Below are positions 9,793 through 20,673 of a DNA stretch of 64,000 nt, piece after piece (positions within the stretch are counted from its first letter, which is position 1; the number at the start of each line of letters is the position of its first letter). Under the pieces are notes generated by a model, which ran no database searches, had not been told where the DNA came from, and saw only the letters and a program-made list of their open reading frames with translations. This DNA comes from Brachybacterium huguangmaarense. GTDB lineage: Bacteria > Actinomycetota > Actinomycetes > Actinomycetales > Dermabacteraceae. The stretch lies in the NCBI RefSeq assembly GCF_025725725.1, contig NZ_CP107020.1:2418001-2482000 (forward strand), given 5' to 3'. A program made the translations under genes and the position numbers.

Positions 9793-10782
9793 ATGGTCGA
9801 TGTCGCGTGGCACTCCGTGGACCTCGCCCCGCTCGTCCTGCTGCACGGCTCCGAGCCGCTCCTGGCCCAGCGCGCCCTCGAACGGCTGCGCGAGCAGGCA
9901 CGCCACCGGGACCCCGAGACCGCCTTCCACGAGATCCGCTCGGAGGCCGCGACCGCCGGCTCCCTCGCCCAGGTCGCGAGCCCCTCCCTGTTCGGCGAGT
10001 CGCGCTTCGTCGTCGTCCCGGACCTCCAGTCCGCCCCGGAGACCCTCGTCGCCGAGATCGACGCCTACCGCTCGGCCCCCGAGCCCGACGTGACGCTCGT
10101 CCTCATCCACCGCGGCGGCAACCGCGGCAAGCGCCTGCTCGACGCCCTGCGCCGCTCCGACGTGCCCCGCGTCCCGTGCGATCCCATCAAGCGGCCCGCC
10201 GACAAGCAGACCTTCGTGACCGCCGAGTTCACGCGGCACGACCGCCGGATCCAGCCCGACGCGGCCGCCGCGCTCGTCGACGCCTTCGGCGGCGACCTGT
10301 CCGAGCTCGCCGCCATCGCCCGGCAGCTCCTCGAGGACACGGTCCCCGACGACCCCTCGGCGGCCCCGCCCCCCGTCACCCTGGCCGCGGTGCGCACGCT
10401 GACCGCCGGGCGGGTCGAGTCGACCGCCTTCGCCGTCGCCGACGCCGCGATCGCCGGACGCGAGGGGGACGCCCTCGTGCTGCTCCAGCAGGCGAGCCTC
10501 GCCGGCGTGGACCCCGTGCCCCTGGTCGCCGCGGTCGCCTCGAAGATGCGCTCGCTGGCCAAGGTCACCGTGCCCGGGGCGAGCGCCCGCACCCTCGGCA
10601 TGCCCGACTGGATGCTGCGCAACCTCTCGCGCGAGGCCCGCGCCTGGAACGACCGCTCGCTCGCGCGAGCTCTCGACGCGGTCGCGCGCGCCGACCACGA
10701 GGTCAAGGGCGCCGGCCGCGACCCGCAGTGGTCCGTGCAGCGCATGGTCACCGAGATCTGCCGCGCGCGCCGCGCGCGCTGA
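9793..10782 (+). CDS. holA: DNA polymerase III subunit delta
   Basis: The 329-residue product matches the clamp-loader delta subunit, which opens the beta sliding clamp. The N-terminal domain begins LVLLHGSEPLLAQRAL. The middle has the FVTAEF..HDRRIQPDAAAALVDAFGGDL region of the AAA+ lid, and the C-terminal collar helix bundle follows. The start at 9793 has a strong AGGAGGGAG site. The order comEA-comEC-holA is standard in actinobacteria, and a strong hairpin ends the operon. Confidence 0.92.
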   Translation: MVDVAWHSVDLAPLVLLHGSEPLLAQRALERLREQARHRDPETAFHEIRSEAATAGSLAQVASPSLFGESRFVVVPDLQSAPETLVAEIDAYRSAPEPDVTLVLIHRGGNRGKRLLDALRRSDVPRVPCDPIKRPADKQTFVTAEFTRHDRRIQPDAAAALVDAFGGDLSELAAIARQLLEDTVPDDPSAAPPPVTLAAVRTLTAGRVESTAFAVADAAIAGREGDALVLLQQASLAGVDPVPLVAAVASKMRSLAKVTVPGASARTLGMPDWMLRNLSREARAWNDRSLARALDAVARADHEVKGAGRDPQWSVQRMVTEICRARRAR

Positions 10783-10794
10783 GGCCCCGCCGAC

Positions 10795-10835
10795 GACAGC
10801 GCCCCCCTCCGGATCATCCGGAGGGGGGCGCTGTC
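10795..10835. terminator. two-way transcription terminator between holA and rpsT
   Basis: A perfect 19-bp GC-rich inverted repeat (arms 10795-10813 and 10817-10835, loop TCA) lies between the convergent holA and rpsT genes. No strong U-run is present on either side, as is common in high-GC genomes. Confidence 0.85.
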
Positions 10836-10874
10836 GGGATCAGCGGGCGTCGCGCGCGGGCGACGCCCCGACGA

Positions 10875-11141
10875 TCACTTGTCGAGAGAGGCGACGAGGC
10901 TCGCGAGACCCGACTTGCGGTTCGCGGCCTGGTTCTTGTGGATGACGCCCTTGGAGACGGCCTTGTCCAGCTTGCGGGAGGCGGTCTGCAGGGCGGTGCC
11001 CGCGGTCTCGGCGTCACCGGCGGCGACGGCCGTGCGCACCTTGCGCACGTAGGTCTTCAGCTCGCTCTTGACGGCCTTGTTGCGCTGACGAGACTTCTCG
11101 TTCGTCTTGATGCGCTTGATCTGGGACTTGATGTTTGCCAC
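10875..11141 (-). CDS. rpsT: 30S ribosomal protein S20
   Basis: The 88-residue basic protein begins [16 protein letters not shown] and ends with the S20 C-terminal region [17 protein letters not shown]20 binds 16S rRNA and acts in assembly of the small subunit. The start is GTG at 11141, preceded by a short purine run (AAGAG). Longer in-frame starts upstream are not S20-like. The gene stands alone on the minus strand, convergent with holA. Confidence 0.95.
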   Translation of the reverse strand: MANIKSQIKRIKTNEKSRQRNKAVKSELKTYVRKVRTAVAAGDAETAGTALQTASRKLDKAVSKGVIHKNQAANRKSGLASLVASLDK

Positions 11142-11329
11142 GTAAAGGACTCTTCTCTTGTGCTGCGAGTGGATCTCCCGCGCCGCCGAGGCTCGCTGCC
11201 GACGGGGACGGGCGGTGGGGATCGCCTGGAGACGTCGGTCGCGGTTCGCGGCCACGGACTACACGAGCGGCTCGCACGACCTCCCGGACCCGGACACGGA
11301 GGGGATGGGCGTCCTGCGCACACCGATCG

Positions 11330-11344
11330 GTATGTCACACATAC
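11330..11344. promoter_or_regulatory. 15-bp perfect inverted repeat upstream of rpsT
   Basis: GTATGT-CAC-ACATAC is an exact 6-3-6 inverted repeat in an otherwise GC-rich 255-bp gap. The rest of the gap (11142-11396) must hold the rpsT promoter; I see no clear -35/-10 pair and no gene there. Confidence 0.35.
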
Positions 11345-11396
11345 GAGAGCCGACACTACCAGAGCGCGAGCACGTCGTCCCCGGCCCGGGTCCGTG

Positions 11397-12032
11397 TCAT
11401 CGCTCCCATCCGTGCACCGCCCGTGTGGCATCGACCACACGCGCGAAACGGGCGGCGTCGAGGCGCGAGCCCTCCCGTCGTACGGCGTCCGCGGGGATCC
11501 TCAGCAGCCGGTCCGCACGCACCTCCGAGGGCCGGCCCTGCCGGTCCCACGCCCCCGTGCCGATGTCCACCCAGGTGTGGCCGTGCTCGTCGACATGGGT
11601 GCCCTCCCCGCGGTCGTGCGAGGTGAGCATGAGCGCCAGGAGCACCTCCCCGCGCCCGTCGCGTCCGCCCACGGCGGCGTCCTCACGGGCCAGGACCAGC
11701 ACGGGCCGGTCCTTGCCGCGATGCAGGTCCTCCTCGAAGGGCACCCAGGCCCACACGATCTCGCCGGGGTCGGCGCGGTCGTCGTCGACGGGCGCGTAGC
11801 GCAGCACCGGGGCGGGCCGCGAGGGCCGGTCGCGCAGGGCCGGCGCCGCGCCGGGAGCGCCCGCCGTGGCCGGGGGCCGTCGCGCGCCCTCGGGCGTCCG
11901 GCGCCGCTCCGGCGCCGGCGTGCCCCGCAACGCCTCGCCGGCCCGCCGCGCCACCTGCCGCGCGGTGCGCCGGGCCTCGGGGGAGCGGGCGATCGAGCCG
12001 AGCAGAGCGGACAGACGGGAGGTGAGGGACAT
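11397..12032 (-). CDS. PemK/MazF-like toxin-family protein with N-terminal extension
   Basis: A 211-residue protein. The first 80 residues are basic and Arg/Ala/Pro-rich (SRLSALLGSIARSPEARRTARQVARRAGEALRG). The rest resembles the PemK/MazF fold: PGEIVWAWVPFEED, a KDRPVLVLARED strand, then VLLALMLTSHDR and DIGTGAWDRQGRPSEVRADRLLRI. PemK toxins are mRNA endoribonucleases, but no antitoxin gene is adjacent, so this may be a solitary housekeeping-type homologue as often seen in actinobacteria. I choose the ATG at 12032 over one 33 nt upstream because TACGAT lies 7 nt before it, fitting a leaderless transcript. Confidence 0.7.
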   Translation of the reverse strand: MSLTSRLSALLGSIARSPEARRTARQVARRAGEALRGTPAPERRRTPEGARRPPATAGAPGAAPALRDRPSRPAPVLRYAPVDDDRADPGEIVWAWVPFEEDLHRGKDRPVLVLAREDAAVGGRDGRGEVLLALMLTSHDRGEGTHVDEHGHTWVDIGTGAWDRQGRPSEVRADRLLRIPADAVRREGSRLDAARFARVVDATRAVHGWER

Positions 12033-12136
12033 GACCGCGATCGTAGCGAGGGTGCCCGCCGGCACCGCCGCATGAGACGATGGTGCGTCGTCCGCCCGCG
12101 CCGCGTGGCGCGACCCCTGACCCGAGGAAAGGACGG

Positions 12137-14013
<1,877 letters not shown>

Positions 14014-14017
<4 letters not shown>

Positions 14018-14688
14018 CCGCGCCCGCCATCACGGCCGGGTCCACGGGCCGCATCGACGCCGTCTGCGTCGTCCATCAGCTCGTCGACGACCCCGGCAGC
14101 GTGGGCACCACGGCGATCGACAAGCGGCCCGCGACCGGACCCGTGCGCGTGGGCGCCCTCGGGCTGTACGCGGACGTCCAGGCCGATCGCGCCCACCACG
14201 GCGGGCCCGACCAGGCCGTCTACCTCTACGACGCCGCCGAGGCCGAGCACTGGGCCGGCGAGCTCGACCGCGCCGTCCCCGCCGGCTCCTTCGGCGAGAA
14301 CCTGCGGACCTCGGGACTGCCGATCGACGACCTCGAGATCGGCGCGCGGCTGCGGGCGGGCGGCGCGCTGCTCGAGGTGACGGCGCCGCGCACCCCGTGC
14401 GCGACCTTCGCGCGCTGGGTCGGCGCCGACGACTTCCGCGCCCGCTTCCACGCGCGCGGCCGCACGGGCGTGTACTGCCGCGTGGTCGAGGCCGGCGAGG
14501 TGCGGGCGGGCGACGCCCTCGAGGTGGCCTCGACCCCCGGGCACGGCATGAGCGTCGCCGTGGTCTACGCGGCCCAGCGCGACGCCGACGTGGCGCGCGC
14601 CCTGCGCGACTGGTCGCGAGAGTCCGGGGTCGCGCTGCACCGGGAGATCGTGGCGCGCTCCGCCCGGCTGCTGAAGAACGAGGCATGA
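14014..14688 (+). CDS. MOSC domain-containing protein (YiiM-like)
   Basis: The 224-residue product carries a MOSC beta-barrel: [32 protein letters not shown], the [10 protein letters not shown] motif and [13 protein letters not shown] with the conserved cysteine. A helical YiiM-type tail follows ([16 protein letters not shown]). MOSC proteins bind molybdenum cofactor or handle sulfur in N-hydroxylated compound reduction; the substrate here is unknown. It is coupled on both sides by 4-bp overlaps (lepA stop, hemW start). Confidence 0.85.
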
Positions 14689-15857
14689 CCACGGCCGATC
14701 ACGTCGGGGGCCGGGAGCTGTCGGCCTACATCCACGTCCCCTTCTGCGCGGTCCGCTGCGGCTACTGCGACTTCAACACCTACACCGCGACCGAGCTCGG
14801 CGGCGGCGGGTCCCAGCGGGAGTACCCCGACGCCGCGATGCGCGAGATGGACCTCGTGCTCGCCGACGACCACGCCGCCGGCTACGACTACGAGCACGTG
14901 TCGACCGTGTTCTTCGGCGGCGGCACCCCGACCCTGCTGCCCTCGGGCGACCTGGTGCGCATGCTCGCGCATCTGCGGGCCCTCGTGCCGCTCGCCCCCG
15001 ACGCCGAGGTCACGACCGAGGCCAACCCCGACTCGGTCACGCGGGACTCGCTGCGCGAGCTCGCCGACGGCGGCATCACGCGCGTCTCCTTCGGCATGCA
15101 GTCGGCCGTGCGCTCGGTGCTCGCGACCCTCGATCGCACGCACGACCCCGAGCGCGTGCCGCAGGCCGTGGCCTGGGCGCGCGAGGCGGGGCTCCAGGTG
15201 AGCCTGGACCTCATCTACGGCACGCCGGGGGAGCGCCTCGAGGACGTCGAGGCCTCGGTGCGGGCGGCCCTCGCGTGCGCGCCCGACCACGTCTCGGCCT
15301 ACTCGCTCATCATCGAGGGCAACACGGCGATGGCCCGTCATCTGCGGCGCGGGGAGATCGCGGCGCCCGATCCCGACGACATGGCCGACAAGTACGAGCT
15401 GATCGACGATCTGCTCGCCGACGCCGGCTTCTCCTGGTACGAGGTGTCCAACTGGGCGCGGGGCGAGCAGTTCCGCTGCCGCCACAACCTGGCGTACTGG
15501 CGCGGCGGCGACTGGTGGGGGATCGGCCCCGGCGCCCACCGCCACCGCGACGGCCTGCGCGCCTGGAACGTCAAGCACCCCTCGCGCTACGCGGGCCTGC
15601 TCGCCACGGGGACCCTGCCCCGCGAGGGCGCCGAGGAGCTGGACGCCGCCGACCGCGCGCTCGAGCGCATCCTGCTCGAGCTGCGCATCGCCGACGGGCT
15701 ACCCGTCGAGGCCGTGCCCGCCGCACGGCGCGACCAGATCGCCGTGCACGTCGAGCGGGGCCACCTCGAGTCCGCCGCGGCCGGGGCCGGGCGCCTCGTG
15801 CTGACGCGCGAGGGGCGGCTGCTCGCCGATGCCGTGGTCCGCGACCTCACCCTCTGA
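14685..15857 (+). CDS. hemW: radical SAM coproporphyrinogen III oxidase-like protein HemW
   Basis: The 390-residue product has the radical SAM cluster motif Cys21-x3-Cys25-x2-Cys28 in HVPFCAVRCGYCDFN, then FFGGGTPTLLP and a C-terminal HemN-like domain (EVSNWARGEQFRCRHNLAYW). HemW is thought to be a heme chaperone rather than a true oxidase, and it often follows lepA. The ATG start lies in an ATGA overlap with the MOSC gene; longer starts run back into that gene. Confidence 0.92.
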   Translation: MTTADHVGGRELSAYIHVPFCAVRCGYCDFNTYTATELGGGGSQREYPDAAMREMDLVLADDHAAGYDYEHVSTVFFGGGTPTLLPSGDLVRMLAHLRALVPLAPDAEVTTEANPDSVTRDSLRELADGGITRVSFGMQSAVRSVLATLDRTHDPERVPQAVAWAREAGLQVSLDLIYGTPGERLEDVEASVRAALACAPDHVSAYSLIIEGNTAMARHLRRGEIAAPDPDDMADKYELIDDLLADAGFSWYEVSNWARGEQFRCRHNLAYWRGGDWWGIGPGAHRHRDGLRAWNVKHPSRYAGLLATGTLPREGAEELDAADRALERILLELRIADGLPVEAVPAARRDQIAVHVERGHLESAAAGAGRLVLTREGRLLADAVVRDLTL

Positions 15858-15881
15858 GCCGCGCAGCGGCGGCGACGGCGC

Positions 15882-16493
15882 TCAGCTGAACAGGCGCAGG
15901 TTGACGGGGTAGTTCCACCACTGCCGGTCGTTGGCCTTGACCGCCGCGATGATCGCGAAGATCACCTGCAGGACCTGCGGGACGAGCATGAGGAACATCG
16001 ACAGTCCGAAGGTGAAGAGCGCGAGGATCGCGCCGATGATCCCGAGCACGATCGACGCGATGATGTTGAGGATGGTCCCGGACAGCGCCTCGGCCGCGTA
16101 GTAGCGCACGAAACGGTTGCGGTCGCGGAAGATGAGGTAGACCAGGAGCGGGCCGAGCAGCGGGATCACGAGCACCGACAGCTGGGCCAGGAGCGACCAC
16201 AGCCGGGCGTCGGAGTCCGTCATGGGCTGGCCGGGCAGCGGGCCCCGATAGACCCCCTGCACCCCGGGCGGCGGCACGTCGGACCACGAGCCGGGGCCCT
16301 GCGGCTGCTGCTGGGGAGCGCCCTGGCCGTACTGCTGCTGATACTGCTGGCCCTGCTGATACTGCTGGCCCTGCTGGTACGGGCCGCCCTGCTGGCCCTG
16401 CTGGTACTGGCCACCCTGCTGGTACGGGCCGCCCTGCGGGTGCTGCTGGTGCTGGCCGTCGCCGTGCGGGTAGGGACCCTGCGCGTTCGTCAT
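15882..16493 (-). CDS. DUF4870 membrane protein with Gln-rich N-terminus
   Basis: The 203-residue protein starts with about 75 low-complexity residues made of YQQGQQ-type repeats, coded by tandem CTGCTGGTACTGG-like units. A DUF4870/Tic20-like membrane domain follows: DARLWSLLAQLSVLVIPLLGPLLVYLIF, FVRYYAAEALSG and two more helices. The function is unknown. The gene is convergent with hemW. The Gln/Gly/Tyr-rich segment is likely disordered and faces the cytoplasm; the repeats may vary in number between strains. Confidence 0.85.
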   Translation of the reverse strand: MTNAQGPYPHGDGQHQQHPQGGPYQQGGQYQQGQQGGPYQQGQQYQQGQQYQQQYGQGAPQQQPQGPGSWSDVPPPGVQGVYRGPLPGQPMTDSDARLWSLLAQLSVLVIPLLGPLLVYLIFRDRNRFVRYYAAEALSGTILNIIASIVLGIIGAILALFTFGLSMFLMLVPQVLQVIFAIIAAVKANDRQWWNYPVNLRLFS

Positions 16494-16574
16494 CTGGCGT
16501 CCTCCGTCTCGGGCCCGCCGCCGGGCGGCCGGGCGTCGCTCGTGTCGCGCCGAGACTACAGGCCGTAGAGCCCC

Positions 16575-17459
16575 TCAGGCCTCCTGCGTCACCCAGTCGA
16601 TGAGCTCCTCGATGCGCCCCGAGAGGGTCGGCTCGACGTCGGCGTAGCTGCGCACGGTCGCCAGGATCCGCTTCCAGCCCTCGGCGATGTCGATCTGGTC
16701 GGAGCACGGCCAGCCGAGCGCCCGCAGGGTGCCGACCTTGATGTCGGTGCCGCGCGGCACATGCGGCCACGCCTCGAGGCCGACCCGGGCGGGCCGCACC
16801 GCCTGCCACACGTCGACGTACGGGTGGCCCAGGATCAGCACGTTGCCCCGTGCACCGGGCAGGCGCATGACCTGCTCGGCCAGGCGGGTCTCCTTCGAGC
16901 CCGCGACGAGGTGGTCCACGAGCACGCCGAGCCGGCGGCCCGGCCCGGGCCCGAACGCCTCGACGCGCTCGGGCAGGTTGTCGGCGCCGTCGAGCATCTC
17001 GACGACGACGCCCTCGACGCGCAGGTCGTGACCCCACACCTTCTGGACGAGCTCGGCGTCGTGCTTGCCCTCGACCCAGATCCGGGAGGCGCGCGCGGTG
17101 CGCGCGCGGGCGCCCTCGACGTAGACGGAGCCGCTCGCGCTGCGCAGCGGGCCCGAGGCGGCGGGCCGTCGCTGGGGCCGGGTCAGGACCACGGGGCGGC
17201 CGTCGATCATGAAGCCCGGGCCGAGCGGGAAGGACCGGGTGCGTCCGCGCGCGTCCTCGAGCTCCACGAGGACCCCGCCCGCGGTCTTCTCGACCCGCGT
17301 GATCGCGCCGGTCCACCCGGTCGCGGCGTCCTCGACGACGAGGTCGCGGCGCGCGGGCACCTCGGTCGCCGCGGGGCGGCGGCGGTGCAGGTCCGGCGCC
17401 CCGGAGGCGAGGACGTCACGGCCGTAGCGATCGGGGAAGGAGCTGGGCACGGCCGTCAC
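16575..17459 (-). CDS. DUF3097 family protein
   Basis: The 294-residue protein is an actinobacterial conserved protein of unknown function. It has an N-terminal small beta domain (GWTGAITRVEKTAGGVLVELEDARGR), the RTARASRIWVEGKHDAELVQKVWG stretch and an acidic GVLVDHLVAGSKE motif. These last two resemble a TOPRIM-type E...DxD arrangement. It is usually found next to hemW and hrcA, as here. The GTG at 17459 is chosen because the upstream extension of the frame enters the hrcA control region; the ribosome site is weak. Confidence 0.82.
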   Translation of the reverse strand: MTAVPSSFPDRYGRDVLASGAPDLHRRRPAATEVPARRDLVVEDAATGWTGAITRVEKTAGGVLVELEDARGRTRSFPLGPGFMIDGRPVVLTRPQRRPAASGPLRSASGSVYVEGARARTARASRIWVEGKHDAELVQKVWGHDLRVEGVVVEMLDGADNLPERVEAFGPGPGRRLGVLVDHLVAGSKETRLAEQVMRLPGARGNVLILGHPYVDVWQAVRPARVGLEAWPHVPRGTDIKVGTLRALGWPCSDQIDIAEGWKRILATVRSYADVEPTLSGRIEELIDWVTQEA

Positions 17460-17505
17460 CGTACACCGGGAGCGAACAGCGCCGGGGGATGTCGCGGACC
17501 GCTTG

Positions 17506-17511
17506 TAGACT
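17506..17511 (+). promoter_or_regulatory. candidate -10 element of the hrcA-dnaJ promoter
   Basis: TAGACT directly abuts the left arm of the CIRCE-type repeat, so a bound HrcA would cover the transcription start. No convincing -35 is visible. Confidence 0.5.
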
Positions 17512-17537
17512 TGGCACTCGCGGCGCTGAAGTGCCAG
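17511..17537. promoter_or_regulatory. CIRCE-type HrcA operator
   Basis: TGGCACT (17512-17518) and AGTGCCA (17530-17536) form a perfect inverted repeat with an 11-nt gap. This matches the CIRCE layout TTAGCACTC-N9-GAGTGCTAA with one conserved substitution per arm. It sits 31 bp before hrcA, so the repressor likely controls its own operon. Confidence 0.85.
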
Positions 17538-17567
17538 CGGCGTGGGATGGGCACGGGAGGTGAGGGC

Positions 17568-18569
17568 ATGGACGAGCGCAAGCTGCAGATCCTCGGCGCG
17601 ATCGTCGAGGACTACGTCTCCACGCGCGAGCCCGTGGGCTCGAAGTCTCTCCTGGACCGCCACGACCTCGGGGTCTCGGCGGCCACGGTGCGCAACGACA
17701 TGTCGGTCCTCGAGGAGGAGGGGCTCATCGCCCAGCCGCACACCTCGGCCGGCCGCGTGCCCACCGACAAGGGGTACCGCACGTTCGTCGACCAGATCGC
17801 CCAGGTCAAGCCCCTCTCGGGGCCCGAGCGGCGGGCCATCGAGTCGTTCCTCGCGGACGCGGGGGACCTCGACGACCTGCTCGAGCGCACGGTGCGCATG
17901 CTCGCCCAGCTCACCCACCAGGTCGCGCTCATCCAGTACCCCGTGCGCCGGCAGGCGACCGTGCGCCACATCGAGCTGGTGCGGGTCGCCGAGACCATGC
18001 TCCTGCTCGTGCTCATCACCGAGTCCGGCCGTGTCGACCAGCGCACGATCGGCCTCGCGGCACCGCGCTCGATCGAGTTCTACGAGCAGCTGCGCGGCAC
18101 CCTGCACGCGGCCGCGATCGGGCGGCAGGTCACCGACCTCGCGGACGCCCTCGACACCCTGGTCGCCGCCTCCTCGCCCGAGGACCGGGCGTCCGTGGCC
18201 GAGGTGGTCGACGCCCTGCGCGTCATGCTCGACGCGCGCCGTGAGGAGCGCCTCGTGATGGCGGGGACCGCGAACCTGGCGCGGGCGGCTCTCGACCGCA
18301 CCCGCGACGTCGAGCCGCTGCTCGACGTGCTCGAGGAGCACCTCGTGCTGCTGCGCCTGCTCGCGGACTTCAGCCCCGAGCCCGGCGGGGTGGAGGTGCG
18401 CATCGGCGAGGAGATCCGCGGCGTCGCCTTCCAGCGCGCCGCCCTCGTGGGCGCCGGCTACGGCGAGAGCTCGCATCTGGCGATCCTCGGCCCGAGCCGC
18501 ATGGACTACGTGCACGGGATCTCGAGCGTGCACGCCCTGGCCCGCTACATCTCCCGCTTCATCCCATGA
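17568..18569 (+). CDS. hrcA: heat-inducible transcription repressor HrcA
   Basis: The 333-residue product has the N-terminal winged helix (REPVGSKSLL..LGVSAATVRNDMSVLEEEGLIAQPHTSAGRVPTDKGYR) and the C-terminal dimerisation domain ending HLAILGPSRMDYVHGISSVHALARYI. HrcA represses class I heat-shock genes through CIRCE and is kept active by GroEL. The ATG at 17568 has a GGGAGGTGAGGG site. A CIRCE-like operator lies just upstream and dnaJ follows after 78 bp. Confidence 0.95.
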   Translation: MDERKLQILGAIVEDYVSTREPVGSKSLLDRHDLGVSAATVRNDMSVLEEEGLIAQPHTSAGRVPTDKGYRTFVDQIAQVKPLSGPERRAIESFLADAGDLDDLLERTVRMLAQLTHQVALIQYPVRRQATVRHIELVRVAETMLLLVLITESGRVDQRTIGLAAPRSIEFYEQLRGTLHAAAIGRQVTDLADALDTLVAASSPEDRASVAEVVDALRVMLDARREERLVMAGTANLARAALDRTRDVEPLLDVLEEHLVLLRLLADFSPEPGGVEVRIGEEIRGVAFQRAALVGAGYGESSHLAILGPSRMDYVHGISSVHALARYISRFIP

Positions 18570-18647
18570 CCCGCGGTTCCCTCCGCTGACCACCGGGGAC
18601 GCCGCGCCGCCCCGCGCCCCCTCCGACGACGACAGGAAGCCCACCTC

Positions 18648-19784
18648 GTGAACGACGACTACTACGACCTTCTCGGCGTGTCCCGCGACGCCTCCACCGA
18701 GGAGATCAAGAAGGCGTATCGCAAGCTGGCCCGCACCCTCCACCCGGACGTGAACCCCGATCCGGAGGCGGGGGAGCGGTTCAAGAAGGTCTCCCAGGCG
18801 TACGAGACGCTGTCGAACCCCGACAAGCGCCGGATGTACGACATGGGCGGCGGCCCGGGCAATCCGATGGGCGGCGGCTTCGGCGGGGCGGGCTTCGACT
18901 TCTCCGACATCTTCGACATGTTCGCCGGCGCCTCGGGCATGCGGGGCCGCTCGCAGGGCCCCGTGCCCCGCCAGCGACGCGGCGGCGACATCCTGCGCCG
19001 CACCCAGATCTCCCTGCGGGACGTCGTGTTCGGCAGCGAGCAGCAGCTGAGCTTCCGCACGGCGGCGCGCTGCGAGGTGTGCGGCGGCTCGTGCTGCGCC
19101 CCCGGCACCTCGCCCACCCCGTGCACCGTGTGCGGCGGCTCGGGCCACGTCCAGCGGGTCGCGCAGTCGCTCCTGGGGCAGATGGTCACGATGGTGCCGT
19201 GCTCGGCCTGCCAGGGCCACGGCGACATCATCTCGAGCCCCTGCCAGGAGTGCTCGGGCCACGGCCGCGTCCAGAAGGAGCGCACCGTGACCGTGCGCAT
19301 CCCCTCGGGCGTCGAGGCCGGCACCCGCATCCAGCTGCGGGGCGAGGGCGAGGTGGGCGAGGCCGGCGGCCCGTCCGGCGACCTCTACGTCGAGCTGTCC
19401 ATCGCCGCCGACGAGCTGTACGAGCGCGCGGGGGACGACCTCATCACGCGGGTGCGGATCCCGATGACGTCCGCGGCGCTCGGCACCTCCGTGCCCATCA
19501 CGACCTTCGACGGCGAGCGCACGCTCGACATCCGGGCGGGAGCCCAGCCGGGCGACGTCATCACCCTGAAGAACCTCGGCGTGACGGCGCTGCGCTCCGA
19601 ACGCCGCGGCGACATCAAGGTCGAGCTCGACGTGGTCGTGCCCCGCAACCTGAGCGGGGAGCAGAAGGAGCTGCTCGAGCGCTTCGCCTCGGTGCGCGGC
19701 GAGGAGGCGCCCCAGCACGCCGGTCGCGAGACCGACCGGGGCGGCATGTTCTCCAAGCTGCGCGACCGCTTCCGGGAGCGCTGA
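18648..19784 (+). CDS. dnaJ: molecular chaperone DnaJ
   Basis: The 378-residue product carries an N-terminal J domain with HPD (LHPDVNPD), a Gly-rich linker and a zinc region of four CxxC repeats: [24 protein letters not shown] and CQECSGHG. The C-terminal peptide-binding domains follow. DnaJ delivers clients to DnaK and stimulates its ATPase; dnaK is not here, as usual for the hrcA-linked dnaJ of actinobacteria. One oddity is an extra cysteine in the first repeat (CGGSCC in place of the usual CxGxG). The start is GTG, with GACAGGAAG upstream. Confidence 0.95.
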   Translation: MNDDYYDLLGVSRDASTEEIKKAYRKLARTLHPDVNPDPEAGERFKKVSQAYETLSNPDKRRMYDMGGGPGNPMGGGFGGAGFDFSDIFDMFAGASGMRGRSQGPVPRQRRGGDILRRTQISLRDVVFGSEQQLSFRTAARCEVCGGSCCAPGTSPTPCTVCGGSGHVQRVAQSLLGQMVTMVPCSACQGHGDIISSPCQECSGHGRVQKERTVTVRIPSGVEAGTRIQLRGEGEVGEAGGPSGDLYVELSIAADELYERAGDDLITRVRIPMTSAALGTSVPITTFDGERTLDIRAGAQPGDVITLKNLGVTALRSERRGDIKVELDVVVPRNLSGEQKELLERFASVRGEEAPQHAGRETDRGGMFSKLRDRFRER

Positions 19785-19789
19785 GCCCG

Positions 19790-20578
19790 ATGCCGTCGAC
19801 GCGGCCCAGCTTCCTGCTGCTCGACGCCGACCTCGAGGGCCTCGCGGCGGGCGACGCCGCCGTGCTCGCGGGCGAGGAGGGTCGGCACGCCGCGAAGGTG
19901 GCCCGGATCGGGGTGGGGGAGGAGCTGCTGCTGACCGACACCGCAGGGCGTCAGGCCGTCGCGCGCGTGACGACCGCGGCCAAGGAGTCCCTCGGGCTCG
20001 AGCTGCTCGAGGCCCCGCGTCCGGCCCCCGTCCGCGTGCCCCGGCTCGCGCTCGTCCAGGCCCTCGCGACGGGCGGCCGCGACGAGCAGGCCGTCGAGTC
20101 GGCGACCGAGCTCGGCGTCGACCGCGTGACGCCGTGGATCGCGCGCCGCTCCGTCTCGGTGTGGAAGGGGGAGCGACGCGCCAAGGGGCGTGCGAAGTGG
20201 GAGCAGACCGTGCGCACGGCCGTGAAGCAGTGCCGGCGCCCGGGCATCCCCGTCGTCGACGTGGCCGAGGACACGACCGCGCTCGTCGCCGACGTGCGCG
20301 ACCGCGTCGCCTCCGGCGCCCTCGTACTCGTGCTGCACGAGCAGGAGAGCAGCCCGCTGCTCGCGGCGGCCGAGGAGCTGCGCACCGCGGCCGAGCGCCA
20401 GGTCCCCGAGATCACGGTGATCGTGGGTCCCGAGGGCGGGATCGCCGAGGACGAGCTCGCGGCCCTGCGCCAGGCCGGGGCGCGCAGCGTGCTGCTGGGC
20501 CCCGAGGTGCTGCGCTCGTCGACCGCGGGCCCTGCCGCGCTCGCGGTCATGAGCGCCCTCGTCGGCCGCTGGGGCTGA
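19790..20578 (+). CDS. rsmE: 16S rRNA (uracil-1498-N3)-methyltransferase RsmE
   Basis: The 262-residue product has a PUA-like N-terminal domain (EEGRHAAKVARIGVGEELLLTD) and a SPOUT methyltransferase domain with the knot motifs VIVGPEGGIAEDEL and VLLGPEVLRSSTAGPAAL. RsmE methylates U1498 of 16S rRNA. It starts 5 bp after dnaJ, completing an hrcA-dnaJ-rsmE operon. In related genomes a HIT-family gene follows directly; here an accessory block intervenes. Confidence 0.93.
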   Translation: MPSTRPSFLLLDADLEGLAAGDAAVLAGEEGRHAAKVARIGVGEELLLTDTAGRQAVARVTTAAKESLGLELLEAPRPAPVRVPRLALVQALATGGRDEQAVESATELGVDRVTPWIARRSVSVWKGERRAKGRAKWEQTVRTAVKQCRRPGIPVVDVAEDTTALVADVRDRVASGALVLVLHEQESSPLLAAAEELRTAAERQVPEITVIVGPEGGIAEDELAALRQAGARSVLLGPEVLRSSTAGPAALAVMSALVGRWG

Positions 20579-20603
20579 GCGGCGCCGGCTCCGTCCGTCC
20601 GGG

Positions 20604-20617
20604 GCATCGATCGATGC
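20604..20617. repeat. 14-bp perfect palindrome downstream of rsmE
   Basis: GCATCGATCGATGC lies 26 bp after the rsmE stop and within GC-rich flanks. It could be a weak hairpin or a protein-binding site, and it marks the left edge of the accessory block. Confidence 0.3.
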
Positions 20618-20673
20618 GCGGGGCGTCAGCAAGATCACGAGGAGACCGCCGTGGGTCCCGCCGAGATTCCTCC

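Noticed and set aside
7231-10698. A 1155-codon minus-strand frame over comEC and holA
   Set aside because: It is low-complexity and lies opposite well-supported genes with a clear operon structure.
11397-12032. Toxin-antitoxin module
   Set aside because: No antitoxin-sized frame with a DNA-binding or acidic pattern lies beside the PemK-like gene.
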